From contig CAWIHB010000010.1 in assembly GCA_963835775.1 (NCBI GenBank), forward strand, positions 558,001-622,000: a DNA stretch of 64,000 nucleotides, written 5' to 3'. This stretch comes from Palsa-504 sp963835775. GTDB lineage: Bacteria; Actinomycetota; Actinomycetes; Streptosporangiales; Streptosporangiaceae. This document shows, piece by piece, positions 55,456 through 64,000 of the stretch (positions within the stretch are counted from its first letter, which is position 1; each line of letters starts with the position of its first letter). The translations under genes were made by a program, and so were the position numbers. The notes below the pieces were generated by a model. The model searched no databases. It was not told the origin of the DNA and saw only the letters and a list, made by a program, of their open reading frames with translations.

Positions 55456-57591
55456 AACGGACGCGGAAAGGCGGCGCAGGGCCGCCCGGACCAGGGCCGG
55501 GTCCGTGGTGGTCCAGAACGGCGGCAGCGAGGTGCGCAGGAAGCCGCCGTAACGGGCTGTCACCAGCCGGGGATCAAGCACGGCCACCACGCCGCGGTCG
55601 GTCATCGTGCGCAGCAGCCGTCCGGCGCCCTGGGCCAGCAGCAGCGCGGCGTGCGCGGCCGCGACCGTCATGAACCCGTTGCCGCCGCGGGCCGCCACCG
55701 CACGCTGCCGGGCCGAGGCCAGCGGGTCATCGGGCCGCGGGAACGGGATGCGGTCGATGACCACGAGCTGCAGCGAGGAGCCGGGCACGTCCACGCCCTG
55801 CCACAGCGACAGGGTGCCGAACAGGCAGGTGGGCTCGTCCTCGGTGAACTGCCTGACCAGCTGCGCGGTGACGTCATCCCCCTGGCACAGCAGGGGCATC
55901 TCGATTCGGTCGCGCAGCGCCTCGGCCGCCTGCCGGGCCGCCCGCATGGAGGAGAACAGGCCCAGCGTGCGACCGCCCGCCGCGGCGATGAGCTCCTCGA
56001 GCTCGGTCAGGTAGGCCTCGGGCAGCGCGTCCCGGCCGGGCGGCGGGAGGTGCCTGGCCACGTACAGGATGCCGCTGCGCGGATGATCGAACGGAGACCC
56101 GACGTCAAGACCCCGCCACGACAGGACGCCCTGGCCCCCTCCGGGGGCTGCCGGGGGGGCCAAGGGGGGTCTGGGGGGATGGGTCCCCCCAGGAGCAGGG
56201 GGGGTCTGGGGGGGATCGTCCCCCCGAGGCAACACTGCCACCCCCAACCCCCATTGGATGGCCAGGGGGGTGAACGAGCCGCCGAGGGCGAGCGTGGCCG
56301 AGGTGAGCGCGACCGTCCGCTCGGCGAACAGGCGGTTCCGCAGCACCGGGCCGACCTCGAGCGGGGCCACCCGCAGGGTGGGCGGCCGGCTGGTGTCCTC
56401 GGCGAACGGCCGGTCCAGCCAGACCACCTCCGGCCGGGCGGCGATCGGCTCGCCGAACACGTCAAGGACCCGGCGGGCGGTGCGCTGCAGCTCATCCAGG
56501 GAAGCCAGCGTCATCCGGGCCATGGCCAGCCGCTGCGGATCCTCCTCCAGGCCCGCCGCGCTGGCCATGATGGCGTCCGCGCACCCCACGGCCGTGTCCC
56601 GCACGGCCGCCAGCGTGGCGGCCAGCGTGTCGGGCAGCACGTCCATCCGGCCCGCGGACCCGTCGCCGAGGTCGATGGTGAGCGCGGCGGCCGCCTGGCG
56701 CAGCTGGTCGGCCACGGCCGGCCCGCCGCCTTCCGCGGCAGCCGACTCGGTCAGGCGCCCGGCCCGGCGGGCGGCCGCGTCCACCGCGGGGCCGGACAGC
56801 TCGCCCGTGGTGGCCGAGGTGACCCGGTCCACCAGGTCGTGTGCCTCGTCCACGATCACCACGTCGTGCCCGGGCAGGACGTCGATGTCCGAGGTGGCGT
56901 CGATGGCGAGCAGCGCATGGTTGGTGACCACGAGGTGCGCTTTGGCCGCAGTCTGGATGGCTTTCTCGGCAAAACACCGGGAGCCGAACGGGCAGCGCTG
57001 CGCGCCGATGCATTCCTGGGCGCTGACCGAGACCTGGCGCCAGGCCGCCTCGGGCACGCCGGGCACCAGCTCGTCCCGGTCGCCGGTCGTGGTCTGCTCG
57101 GCCCACTCGTGCAGCCGCTTGACCTGGCGCCCGAGCGGGGAGGCGGGACCCGTGTCGGGCTGCTCGAACAGCGCGTCCTGGGGGTCGTCGGCCGGGCCGC
57201 CTTTCTGGCGGTGCAGGCACAGGTAGTTGCGGCGGCCCTTCAGGATCGCGAACGAAGGTTCCCGGCCCAGCAGCGGCTCGAGCGCGGCGACCAGGCGCGG
57301 CAGGTCACGGTCGATGAGCTGGCGCTGCAGCGCGATGGTGGCCGTGGCCACCACCACCGTGCTCTTGGCGGCCATCGCGTACCGCAGGGCCGGGACCAGG
57401 TAGGCCAGCGACTTCCCGGTGCCGGTCCCGGCCTGGACGGCCAGGTGCTCGCCGGTCTCGATGGCGTGCTGCACGGCCCGGGCCATGGCCACCTGGCCGG
57501 GCCGCTCCTCTCCCCCGATGGCGGCCACGGCGGCGGCGAGCAGTTCGGGCACGGACGGGAGCTCCCCGGCGGCTGCTGCGGCCTCAGACAC
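55447..57591 (-). CDS. dinG: DinG-family ATP-dependent helicase with a proline-rich insertion
   Basis: The product has Walker A VQAGTGTGKSLAYL, a likely Fe-S cysteine cluster (CLHRQKG...CIGAQRCPFGSRC), the DEAH box VVIVDEAHDLVDRV, and C-terminal motifs LFSSMRAARQA, LWQGVDVPGSSLQLVVIDRIPF and GAGRLLRTMTDRGVVAVLDPR. It is an XPD-like 5'-3' helicase that unwinds D-loops, R-loops or G-quadruplexes in DNA repair. I start at GTG 57591 (SEAAAAAGELPSVPEL, 714 residues), which has TACCGT 6 nt upstream; GTG 57609 is the alternative. An extra stretch of about 30 residues, PPAPGGTHPPRPPLAPPAAPG, interrupts the usual link between the GDDPPQ and WRGLDVGSPF segments and is encoded by G-run-rich DNA (56125-56240). 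Confidence 0.92.
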   Translation of the reverse strand: MSEAAAAAGELPSVPELLAAAVAAIGGEERPGQVAMARAVQHAIETGEHLAVQAGTGTGKSLAYLVPALRYAMAAKSTVVVATATIALQRQLIDRDLPRLVAALEPLLGREPSFAILKGRRNYLCLHRQKGGPADDPQDALFEQPDTGPASPLGRQVKRLHEWAEQTTTGDRDELVPGVPEAAWRQVSVSAQECIGAQRCPFGSRCFAEKAIQTAAKAHLVVTNHALLAIDATSDIDVLPGHDVVIVDEAHDLVDRVTSATTGELSGPAVDAAARRAGRLTESAAAEGGGPAVADQLRQAAAALTIDLGDGSAGRMDVLPDTLAATLAAVRDTAVGCADAIMASAAGLEEDPQRLAMARMTLASLDELQRTARRVLDVFGEPIAARPEVVWLDRPFAEDTSRPPTLRVAPLEVGPVLRNRLFAERTVALTSATLALGGSFTPLAIQWGLGVAVLPRGDDPPQTPPAPGGTHPPRPPLAPPAAPGGGQGVLSWRGLDVGSPFDHPRSGILYVARHLPPPGRDALPEAYLTELEELIAAAGGRTLGLFSSMRAARQAAEALRDRIEMPLLCQGDDVTAQLVRQFTEDEPTCLFGTLSLWQGVDVPGSSLQLVVIDRIPFPRPDDPLASARQRAVAARGGNGFMTVAAAHAALLLAQGAGRLLRTMTDRGVVAVLDPRLVTARYGGFLRTSLPPFWTTTDPALVRAALRRLSASVPA
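56125..56240. repeat. G-run-rich palindromic insertion inside dinG
   Basis: The plus strand carries at least eight runs of 5-7 G, with short repeats of GGGGGGTCTGGGGG. Inverted C-runs such as GGATGGGTCCCCCC form small hairpins. It is in frame with dinG. The sequence type resembles dispersed G-rich extragenic repeats of actinomycetes and has G-quadruplex potential. Confidence 0.75.
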
Positions 57592-57728
57592 GTCCGAACG
57601 GTACCTCACCGCCGCCGGTGCGGCGACACGCAGGAACCGAGGCCAGGTAGGTGCGGCGTGTCTCGCCCCAGGGAGGCGCGCCGGGTTCCGGGCGGCAGGC
57701 ACTACGGCCCGTTCGGTACATTGCCTCA

Positions 57729-58235
57729 ATGACCAGTGCGGAACTGCTGACCGATGCGTTTGACCGGGTGCGGGAGACCATGCACGAGGTGGTCGAGGGG
57801 CTGTCCGCCGGGCAATTGGCGGCGCGGCTGGACGCCGACGCCAACTCCATCGCCTGGCTGTGCTGGCATCTGGCCCGGGTGCAGGACGACCACGTGGCGG
57901 GCGCCTTCGGGGTGGCTCAGGTGTGGCCGGAGTTCATGGACCGGTTCGGGCTGCCGTTCGGGCCGGGCGAGATCGGCTACGGGCAGGACTCGGCCGAGGT
58001 GGCCGAGGTCCGGGTGAAGTCGGGTGAGCTGCTGACTGAGTACCACGACGCGGTGCACGCCCAGACGGCCCGGCTGGTGTCCGCGGTCACCGACGCGGAC
58101 CTGTCGCGGGTGGTGGACGAGCGCTGGGACCCGCCGGTGACGCTGGGCGTGCGCCTGGTCAGCGTGATCTCCGACTGCCTGCAGCACGCTGGCCAGGCCG
58201 CCTTCATCCGCGGCATCCTGCTGCGACGGGGCTAG
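57729..58235 (+). CDS. DinB-superfamily protein (mycothiol-dependent-type four-helix bundle)
   Basis: ATG 57729 gives a 168-residue protein. TACATT ends 6 nt before it, so the mRNA may be leaderless. It reads LLTDAFDRVRETMHEVVEGLSAGQLAARLDADANSIAWLCWHLARVQDDHVAG and later VSVISDCLQHAGQAAFIRGIL. The His residues in WHLARVQDDH and LQHAGQ are the metal-ligand positions of DinB/MDMPI proteins, which often are thiol-dependent (mycothiol) transferases. The substrate is unknown. It is divergent from dinG. Confidence 0.88.
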   Translation: MTSAELLTDAFDRVRETMHEVVEGLSAGQLAARLDADANSIAWLCWHLARVQDDHVAGAFGVAQVWPEFMDRFGLPFGPGEIGYGQDSAEVAEVRVKSGELLTEYHDAVHAQTARLVSAVTDADLSRVVDERWDPPVTLGVRLVSVISDCLQHAGQAAFIRGILLRRG

Positions 58236-58250
58236 ACACTGGAGCCCGGC

Positions 58251-59732
58251 TTGCCGGCTGAACCGCAGCCGCTCAACGCGCGGACCCTGGACTGCTGGCG
58301 CGGCCGGCTGCCCGTGCCGGCCTACGACCGCAGCCTGGTCACGCCCGGCGTGGTCCATCTCGGCGTAGGCGGCTTCCACCGTGCGCACCTGGCCATGTAT
58401 CACGACCGGCTGCTCAGCGAGGGCCGAGGGCTCGACTGGGGCATCTGCGGGGTCGGGGTCCTGGCCGCCGACCGCCGGATGAAGCAGGTCCTCCAGGCGC
58501 AGGACGGCCTCTACACGCTGGTGATCAAGCACAGCGACGGGACCTACGAGCCGCGGGTCATCGGGTCCATCGTGGAGTACCTGTTCGCGCCCGACGACCC
58601 GGAGGCGGTTATCGAGCGGATGGCGGCGACCTCGACCCGGATCGTGTCGCTGACCATCACCGAGGGCGGCTACAACCTCAGCGACGTCACCGGCGAGTTC
58701 GACGTGACCAACCCGGACGTGCTGGCCGATCTCGAGCCCGGCGCGGTGCCGCGGACCGCGTTCGGCCTGGTCACCGAGGCGCTGCGGCGCCGGTGGAACC
58801 GGGGCCAGGCCCCGTTCACGGTCATGTCCTGCGACAACCTGCAGGGCAACGGCTACCTGAGCAAGCGGGTGTTCACCGCGTTCGCCCGCCTGCGGGACCC
58901 GGACCTCGGCGACTGGGTCGAGCGGGAGACCCGCTTTCCCAACTCCATGGTCGACCGCATTACCCCGGTGACCACCGACGCCGACCGGGCCGAGGTCCGG
59001 GAGCGGTTCGGCATCGAGGACCAATGGCCGGTGGTCTGCGAACCCTATACGCAGTGGGTGCTCGAGGACTCCTTCACGGCCGGGCGCCCGCCGTACGACC
59101 AGGTCGGCGTGCAGGTGGTGGACCAGGTCGAGCCGTATGAGCTGATGAAGCTGCGGCTGCTGAACGCGAGTCACCAGGCCATCGGCTACTTCGGCTACCT
59201 GTGCGGCTACCGGCTGGTGCACGAGGCCGCTCAGGACCCCCTGTTCCAGGCCTTCCTCCTCGGTTACATGGACTTCGAGGCCACGCCGACGCTCGCTCCG
59301 GTGCCCGGGGTGGACCTGGAGAGCTACAAGCACACGCTGATCGAGCGCTTCTGCAACCCGCAGGTGCGCGACACCATCGCCCGGCTGTGCGCCGAAAGCT
59401 CGGACCGGATCCCGAAGTGGCTGCTGCCGGTGATCCGCGCGCAGCTCGCGGTTGGCGGTGAGATCCGGCGTTCGGCAGCCGTGGTGGCGTGCTGGGCCCG
59501 CTACGCGGAGGGCGTCGACGAGGCGGGGAACCCGATCGAGGTGGTGGACCGGCTGCGGGACAGCCTGATGCAACTCGCCCGGCGGCAGCGGGAGGACCCC
59601 GACGCGTTCATCGCCAACCGGGACGTGTTCGGGGACCTGGTCGACAAGAAGCCCTTCGTCACCGCCTACCGGTCGGCGCTGGCCTCGTTGCACGAACGAG
59701 GCGCCCGGGCCACGCTGGAGTGGCTGGCGTAA
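58251..59732 (+). CDS. Mannitol 2-dehydrogenase-family (polyol) dehydrogenase
   Basis: It starts at TTG 58251, 16 bp after the DinB-like gene. The 493-residue product has the NAD domain VVHLGVGGFHRAHLAMYHDRLL and family stretches MSCDNLQGNGYLSKRVFTAFA, ETRFPNSMVDRITPVTT and VVCEPYTQWVLEDSFTAGRPPYDQVGVQVV. The catalytic site KLRLLNASHQAIGYFGYL carries the conserved Lys, Asn and His. It interconverts mannitol and fructose, or a related polyol (arabinitol, fructuronate); these cannot be separated by eye. Confidence 0.92.
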   Translation: MPAEPQPLNARTLDCWRGRLPVPAYDRSLVTPGVVHLGVGGFHRAHLAMYHDRLLSEGRGLDWGICGVGVLAADRRMKQVLQAQDGLYTLVIKHSDGTYEPRVIGSIVEYLFAPDDPEAVIERMAATSTRIVSLTITEGGYNLSDVTGEFDVTNPDVLADLEPGAVPRTAFGLVTEALRRRWNRGQAPFTVMSCDNLQGNGYLSKRVFTAFARLRDPDLGDWVERETRFPNSMVDRITPVTTDADRAEVRERFGIEDQWPVVCEPYTQWVLEDSFTAGRPPYDQVGVQVVDQVEPYELMKLRLLNASHQAIGYFGYLCGYRLVHEAAQDPLFQAFLLGYMDFEATPTLAPVPGVDLESYKHTLIERFCNPQVRDTIARLCAESSDRIPKWLLPVIRAQLAVGGEIRRSAAVVACWARYAEGVDEAGNPIEVVDRLRDSLMQLARRQREDPDAFIANRDVFGDLVDKKPFVTAYRSALASLHERGARATLEWLA

Positions 59733-59734
59733 CG

Positions 59735-60283
59735 CTATAGGAGAGCTCGGCCGGACCCGCGGGCAACCCCGCGGCCAGCCCCGCGGCCGGCCCTTTGCGG
59801 GCGGGGCGAGGCTTGTTGCGCGGCCCCACCGTGCCGTGAATAATGTTCGATGCGCGGCATCCGGCCAATGGAGAGCCGCCCTTCCCGGGTCCAGAGACGC
59901 GGCCCGCTGGCATACAACGGCAGCGCCAGGCAGGACCGGATGCCGTGGGACGCGGCCCGCCGCTCGAACTCAGGCCACAGGGCCTTGTCCCAGGTGTCCT
60001 CGATGCGGACCAGGTGACCGGCCCGCATCGCGTGCAGGCAGGGCCCGTTGTCGAGCTGGTACTGCACCTGGTCTACCTGCGCGGCCACCGGATCGCTGCA
60101 GGCCACGGTCTCCGGCTGCCCGTTGGACTGCATCGTCATCCCGCAGGACAACCCGCTGCCCACCAGGCGCGCGGCCAGGACCGCCAGCTCACGCAGGAAC
60201 TGCTCGACACTCTCGGTATTCAGCAGCGCGTCTTGCAGATCCTTGAAATCGCCGTGAATTTCCTCGTCGGCCGCTCCGACCAT
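59735..60283 (-). pseudogene. GAF-domain protein, truncated (probable former GAF-ANTAR regulator)
   Basis: From ATG 60283 the frame reads DFKDLQDALLNTESVEQFLRELAVLAARLVGSGLSCGMTMQSNGQPETVACSDPVAAQVDQVQYQLDNGPCLHAMRAGHLVRIEDTWD...RSCLALPLYA, the first three quarters of a GAF domain as in GAF-ANTAR regulators. After LPLYA the expected LGALNLY strand and the RNA-binding ANTAR domain are absent. The frame ends in a Gly/Arg/Ala-rich low-complexity tail. It looks truncated by deletion. Confidence 0.7.
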
Positions 60284-60362
60284 CGGGACACCAATCTGAT
60301 GCGTTGCCTGCGCATCCTCGCTTCGTCTTCTAGCTGGCTCTCATCTACCCCTGGCCAGCAGA

Positions 60363-60614
60363 TTAAACGGCTGTCGCATCGTGGCTGCCTGCGGCCGGCG
60401 AAGGCCCGGGCTTATGTTCGTAGGGCGTACGGCGGACCTCGAGCAGTTCGAGTCCGAGCGTTTCGATCTGGGCCAGCACGCCGTGCAGGGCGGCCTGGTC
60501 CGCGACGGCGCCGCGCAGCAGCGTGTCCTGGCCTTGGGTCTGCGTGTGCAGGGCGGGAAACGCGCGCCGCATGGTCGCGCCCAGGTGCCCGCGGATCCGT
60601 ATCTCGTAGGTCAT
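60363..60614 (-). CDS. Small conserved actinobacterial protein
   Basis: ATG 60614 overlaps the stop of the MFS gene (ATGA, 60611-60614), so translation is coupled. The 83-residue product reads MTYEIRIRGHLGATMRRAFPAL...QGQDTLLRGAVADQAALHGVLAQIETLGLELLEVRRTP, an alpha/beta protein of a type I have seen widely in actinobacteria without an assigned function. The tail is low-complexity. Confidence 0.75.
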   Translation of the reverse strand: MTYEIRIRGHLGATMRRAFPALHTQTQGQDTLLRGAVADQAALHGVLAQIETLGLELLEVRRTPYEHKPGPSPAAGSHDATAV

Positions 60615-61858
60615 CGGCTCGGCTCCGGGGCCGACGCGCGGGCTCGGGCGATGCCGGCCACGGCGAAGATGCACAGCACAGCGAGCAGGATGGCCAGGGC
60701 CAGCACGGCCGGGAGGTCGCCGACGAACTGCGCGGCCACGCCGACGCCGACCACCGGGATGACCAGGCCGCAGTAGCAGGCCACGAAGTAGGTGGAGACG
60801 GCCTGCCCGCGCCGTCCGGGCGGGGCGAGCCGGTTGGCCGTGGCCAGGCTGCCCAGGAACACCGCGCCCACGGCCACCCCCGCGACCACCGTGCCGGCCA
60901 GGAACAGGACCACCGCGGCCTGGAACAGCGCGGCGACGATCAGGCCCAGGCCGGCCAGGAACAGGCCCAGGCCGGCCAGCACGACCCGGCGGCTGCTGAA
61001 CCGGGCGGCCAGGAGCTGGGTGAGGGTTCCCACTGCGAACATCAGGAACACGACGCCGCCCTGCACGGCGTGGTTGTGCTCATGCATGACGCTGCCCAGG
61101 AAGGTGGGCGCCAGCGCGGAGAACAACCCGAGCAGGGAAAAGGCCGAGAACGCGGCCGCCGCCGCGGCCATGAACTCGGCGCGGCCCTGCTCGGGCAGGC
61201 CGAGGCCGGCGAAACGCAGGACCGGCCGCCGGCGGGGGCTCACCGTTTCTGGCACGAACCGCAGACACCCGGCCGCGGCGGCCAGCACCGCCAGGTACAC
61301 CGCGAACACCAGCGTGGTGGGATGCGGTGCATACTGGGCAAACAGTCCGGCGATGAGCGTGCCGAGGCCCAGGCCGCCCATGTTGGTGGCCGTGGCCACC
61401 AGCGAAGCCCGGGGCCTGGCCGAGGCCGGGACCAGCTCGGTGAGCGCGGCGGTGGCCGTGCCGGTCATCAGGCCGGCGGACAGCCCGGACAGGATCCGCC
61501 CGGCCAGCAGCACCTCCACGTCGGGGGCGAAAATGAACACGACGGTGCTCAGCGCGCTGGCGGCCAGGGCCACGGCCAGCACCGGCCGCCGGCCGGCCTG
61601 GTCCGAGGACCGGCCCGCCAGCAGCAGGGCGGCCAGCACCCCGGCGGCGTAGACGGCGAAGATCAGCGTGACGACGGACGCAGGGAAATGCCACTGAGCC
61701 TGGTAGATGACGTACAGCGGGGTCGGCAGCGTGGTGCCGAGCATGGTGGCGGCGAACACGAAGGCCAGCAGCCAGAACGCGGCCCGGCGGCGGGGAGCGG
61801 GCGGGGCCGCGCTGGTCATGGCCCGCTCGGCGCGGGGCTTGGTGATGGTGGTATTCAT
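60611..61858 (-). CDS. MFS transporter (12 TM, drug/sugar efflux type)
   Basis: I start at ATG 61858 (MNTTITKPRAERAM); a GTG at 61867 is in frame. The product has about twelve membrane helices. Motif A-like LLLAGRSSDQAGRRPVLAVAL lies between helices 2 and 3, and GRILSGLSAGLMTGTATAALTELVP in helices 4-5. It belongs to the arabinose-efflux/Bcr-like exporters. Substrate unknown. It is divergent from the LuxR-family regulator at 61968, a possible control pair. Confidence 0.9.
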   Translation of the reverse strand: MNTTITKPRAERAMTSAAPPAPRRRAAFWLLAFVFAATMLGTTLPTPLYVIYQAQWHFPASVVTLIFAVYAAGVLAALLLAGRSSDQAGRRPVLAVALAASALSTVVFIFAPDVEVLLAGRILSGLSAGLMTGTATAALTELVPASARPRASLVATATNMGGLGLGTLIAGLFAQYAPHPTTLVFAVYLAVLAAAAGCLRFVPETVSPRRRPVLRFAGLGLPEQGRAEFMAAAAAAFSAFSLLGLFSALAPTFLGSVMHEHNHAVQGGVVFLMFAVGTLTQLLAARFSSRRVVLAGLGLFLAGLGLIVAALFQAAVVLFLAGTVVAGVAVGAVFLGSLATANRLAPPGRRGQAVSTYFVACYCGLVIPVVGVGVAAQFVGDLPAVLALAILLAVLCIFAVAGIARARASAPEPSR

Positions 61859-61967
61859 GGACGCCACGCTCGCGCCCGCGGGGGTGAACAGGCGTCACAC
61901 GGCGGGGTGATTCGCGAGCGGAGGCGGGGGGCGTAGGGTAGGGGCGGGGCCGGTCAAGGAGGGCGCG

Positions 61968-64000
61968 GTGGGGCCTGCCACCTGGTCCGGGGCCGTGGAT
62001 CCCCCGGCTGCTCCCGCAGTGCGGGACGGGGTCGTCTCCCGGCCCGGGCTGTTCGGGCTGCTCGAGGTGGCCGGGCGGGTGACCGAGGTGTCGGCGCCGG
62101 CCGGCAGCGGCAAGACGCTTCTGCTGCGCTCCTGGATCGAGGAGAACGGCCGGGCGCAGCGGACCGCCTGGGTGCCGGTGCAGAGCGACGAGCGGGACCC
62201 GCAGCGGTTCTGGCTCTCGGCGCTGGGGGCGCTGCGAGATACCGCGGCCGGGTCGAGCCTGGTCCGGCCGCTGACGGCGGCTCCCGACCTGGACGGCTGG
62301 ACGGTCGTCGAGCGGCTGCTGACCGATCTGGGCGGGCTGCACGACCGGGTCTGGCTGGTGATCGACGACGTGCACGAGCTGCGCTCGGCCGAGGCGCTGC
62401 GCCAGCTGGAGCTGCTGCTCATACGCGCCCCCGCGGGGCTGCGGTTCGTCCTGGCCTCCCGCCATGATCTGCGGCTGGGCCTGCACCGGCTGCGGCTGGA
62501 AGGGGAGCTGACCGAGATCCGGGCGGCCGACCTGCGCTTCACCCTGGCCGAGGCGGGGGCGCTGTTCGAGGCGGCGGGGATTACGCTGTCCGGTCCGGCG
62601 CTCGGGTCGTTGTACGAGCGGACCGAGGGCTGGGCGGCGGGGCTGCGGCTGGCCGCGCTGTCGCTGGCCGGGCACCCGGACCCGGACCGGTTCGCGGTGG
62701 AGTTTTCCGGGTCCGAACGGACCGTGGCGGAGTATCTGCTGGCCGAGGTGCTGGACCGGCAGAGCGAGCCGGCCCGGCGGCTGCTGCTGCGGACCTCGGT
62801 GCTGGAACGGGTGAACGGCGAGCTGGCCGACCTGCTGACCGGCGGCTCGGACGGCGAGCGCCTGCTGCAGCAGCTCGAGCAGGCCAACACGTTCGTGGCC
62901 GCGCTGGATGCGCGGCGGTCCTGGTTCCGCTACCACCAGCTGTTCGCCGACCTGCTGCAGCTGGAGCTGCGCGGCAGCGCCCCGGCCGACGTGCCCGCGC
63001 TGCACGCCGCCGCCGCCGGGTGGTACGCGGCACACGGGTACCTGGTCGAGGCGGTCCGCCACGCCCAGGCGGCCGGGGACTGGAACCTGGCCGCCCGCCT
63101 GCTGTCGGACCACTGGGTCGGCTTCGGGCTCAACGGGCTGGGCGCCACCGCGCACGAGCTGCTGGCCAGGTTCCCGGCCGGCGTGGTCACGGCGGATGCG
63201 GAGCTGGCCGCGCGGATGGCCGGGGACGAGCTGGCCCGCGGATCCCTGGACGAGGCCGAACGGTACCTGGCTCTCGCCACCCGGGGACTGGACTCGATAC
63301 CCGCGGACCGGCGCGTGCGCTCGCAGGTCGTACTCGCCGTGGTGCGCATGCGGCTGGCCCGCCAGCGCGGGGATGTCCCGGCCGTGGCCGAGCAGGCGCA
63401 GCGGCTGCTGGCCCCCGCCGGGACCGCCGACCTGGCCGAACTCGGAGTGGGCGGGGACCTGCGGATGCTCGCGCTGATCGATCTCGGCATCGCCGAGATG
63501 TGGACGGCGCGCTTCGACGAGGCCGACCGGCACCTAGAAGACGGCATCGCCTTGGCCCGACGGCTCGGCCGGCCCTATCTCGAGGTCAGCGGCCTGGCCC
63601 ACTGGGCGCAGCTGCTGAGCTGGTGGTCGTTCCCGCTGGGGGTGCAGCGGGCCGTGCAGGCGATCGAGCTGGCCGGGCGGCACGGCTGGACGGAGGAGCC
63701 GGTCACCGGCCTCGCCTACCTGGCGCTGGGTGTGGCGGAGGTCGCTCAGGGACGGCTCGAGGAGGGGGAGCGGTCGCTCGAGCGGGCCGAGCGCACCCTC
63801 CGGGCCGAGGTCGAGCCGGCGGCCGGGATGAGGCTGCACCTCGGTCGCGGGATCCTAGCGCTCGCGCGTGGCCGGTACCCCGAGGCGCTGGCCGCATTCG
63901 GTACGGCTGAGCGGCTGACCATGTTGCTCGTCACCGAGCACACGCTGGCCAGGCGGGGGAAATCACTCCGGCTGCAGGCGCTCGTGCGGCTCGGCGAAAC
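61968..64000 (+). CDS. LuxR-family ATP-dependent regulator (MalT/LAL type), 3' end outside the window
   Basis: It starts at GTG 61968 with AAGGAGG upstream and stays open to the window's end, giving at least 677 residues. The STAND ATPase domain has Walker A VTEVSAPAGSGKTLLLRSWIE and Walker B DRVWLVIDDVHELRSAEALRQLELLL, then LRFVLASRHDLRLGLHRLRLEGELTEIRAADLRF and YERTEGWAAGLRLAALSL. A TPR-like helical region follows (EADRHLEDGIALARRLGRPYLEVSGLAHWAQLL and similar). The expected C-terminal LuxR HTH lies beyond the edge. Such regulators sense an inducer and activate nearby genes; the divergent MFS exporter is a candidate. Confidence 0.92.
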   Translation, partial: MGPATWSGAVDPPAAPAVRDGVVSRPGLFGLLEVAGRVTEVSAPAGSGKTLLLRSWIEENGRAQRTAWVPVQSDERDPQRFWLSALGALRDTAAGSSLVRPLTAAPDLDGWTVVERLLTDLGGLHDRVWLVIDDVHELRSAEALRQLELLLIRAPAGLRFVLASRHDLRLGLHRLRLEGELTEIRAADLRFTLAEAGALFEAAGITLSGPALGSLYERTEGWAAGLRLAALSLAGHPDPDRFAVEFSGSERTVAEYLLAEVLDRQSEPARRLLLRTSVLERVNGELADLLTGGSDGERLLQQLEQANTFVAALDARRSWFRYHQLFADLLQLELRGSAPADVPALHAAAAGWYAAHGYLVEAVRHAQAAGDWNLAARLLSDHWVGFGLNGLGATAHELLARFPAGVVTADAELAARMAGDELARGSLDEAERYLALATRGLDSIPADRRVRSQVVLAVVRMRLARQRGDVPAVAEQAQRLLAPAGTADLAELGVGGDLRMLALIDLGIAEMWTARFDEADRHLEDGIALARRLGRPYLEVSGLAHWAQLLSWWSFPLGVQRAVQAIELAGRHGWTEEPVTGLAYLALGVAEVAQGRLEEGERSLERAERTLRAEVEPAAGMRLHLGRGILALARGRYPEALAAFGTAERLTMLLVTEHTLARRGKSLRLQALVRLGE

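Noticed and set aside
55651..57732. Plus-strand open frame of 693 codons
   Set aside because: Antisense shadow of the DinG gene.
61080..63533. Minus-strand open frame of 817 codons
   Set aside because: It is antisense to the LuxR-family regulator and out of frame with the MFS gene; composition is Gly/Gln/Arg/Pro-rich with no domain. GC-rich codon bias creates such long shadows.

Overview
The window is chromosomal DNA from a very GC-rich actinomycete. Supporting signs are near-total G/C at third codon positions, frequent GTG and TTG starts, a paired XRE/DUF5753 regulator and DUF397 protein, a DUF574-type SAM methyltransferase, a DUF222/HNH protein, DUF5302, an F420-type luciferase-like oxidoreductase, and a ParA-ScpA-ScpB-RluB block. 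A Streptosporangiales-like member is my best guess. No rRNA, tRNA or CRISPR array was recognised.

Layout. 1-2.7 kb: infC-rpmI-rplT-trmH translation cluster on the minus strand; infC appears to start at AUC and has a terminator-like hairpin in its leader. 2.8-5.4 kb: a MarR regulator and a DrrAB-like ABC exporter whose promoter carries two matching palindromes. 5.5-11.5 kb: a cell-surface glycosylation set (two paralogous polytopic proteins, UDP-xylose-synthase-like enzyme, GT2 glycosyltransferase, methyltransferase). 11.7-19 kb: TauE-like exporter, small zinc-ribbon membrane protein, oxidoreductases, AraC regulator with an internal minisatellite, secreted serine protease, DUF574 methyltransferase. 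19.2-21.8 kb: two XRE/DUF5753 regulators, one with DUF397, that share a near-identical 22-bp operator. 22-27.4 kb: anti-sigma-type ATPase, methyltransferases (one frameshifted and cut by an IS630 remnant), an intact TnpB element, and a spermidine-synthase-like gene. 27.4-38.2 kb: chromosome segregation and housekeeping block (parA, RHH protein, scpA, scpB, rluB, aroH, tyrA, then cmk and der), with a two-component system and ABC exporter placed between tyrA and cmk. 38.4-47.5 kb: accessory genes and several gene fragments (YceI, BlaI, TIGR03086). 47.5-61.9 kb: PaiB, homogentisate dioxygenase, D-erythronate-dehydrogenase-like, aldo/keto reductase, deaminase, HAD, LCP ligase, DinG helicase, DinB-like, mannitol dehydrogenase, MFS exporter. 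A LuxR-family ATPase regulator runs off the right edge, and the trmH gene runs off the left edge.

The most unusual overall property is an abundance of short tandem repeats with 13-31 bp units. At four loci the array includes the stop codon of a gene, and at a fifth the stop lies immediately beside it. Other arrays lie inside coding sequence or just upstream of a gene. Also notable are the head-to-head truncation of a histidine kinase and an ABC ATPase, a G-run-rich in-frame insertion in the DinG helicase, and several leaderless promoters.
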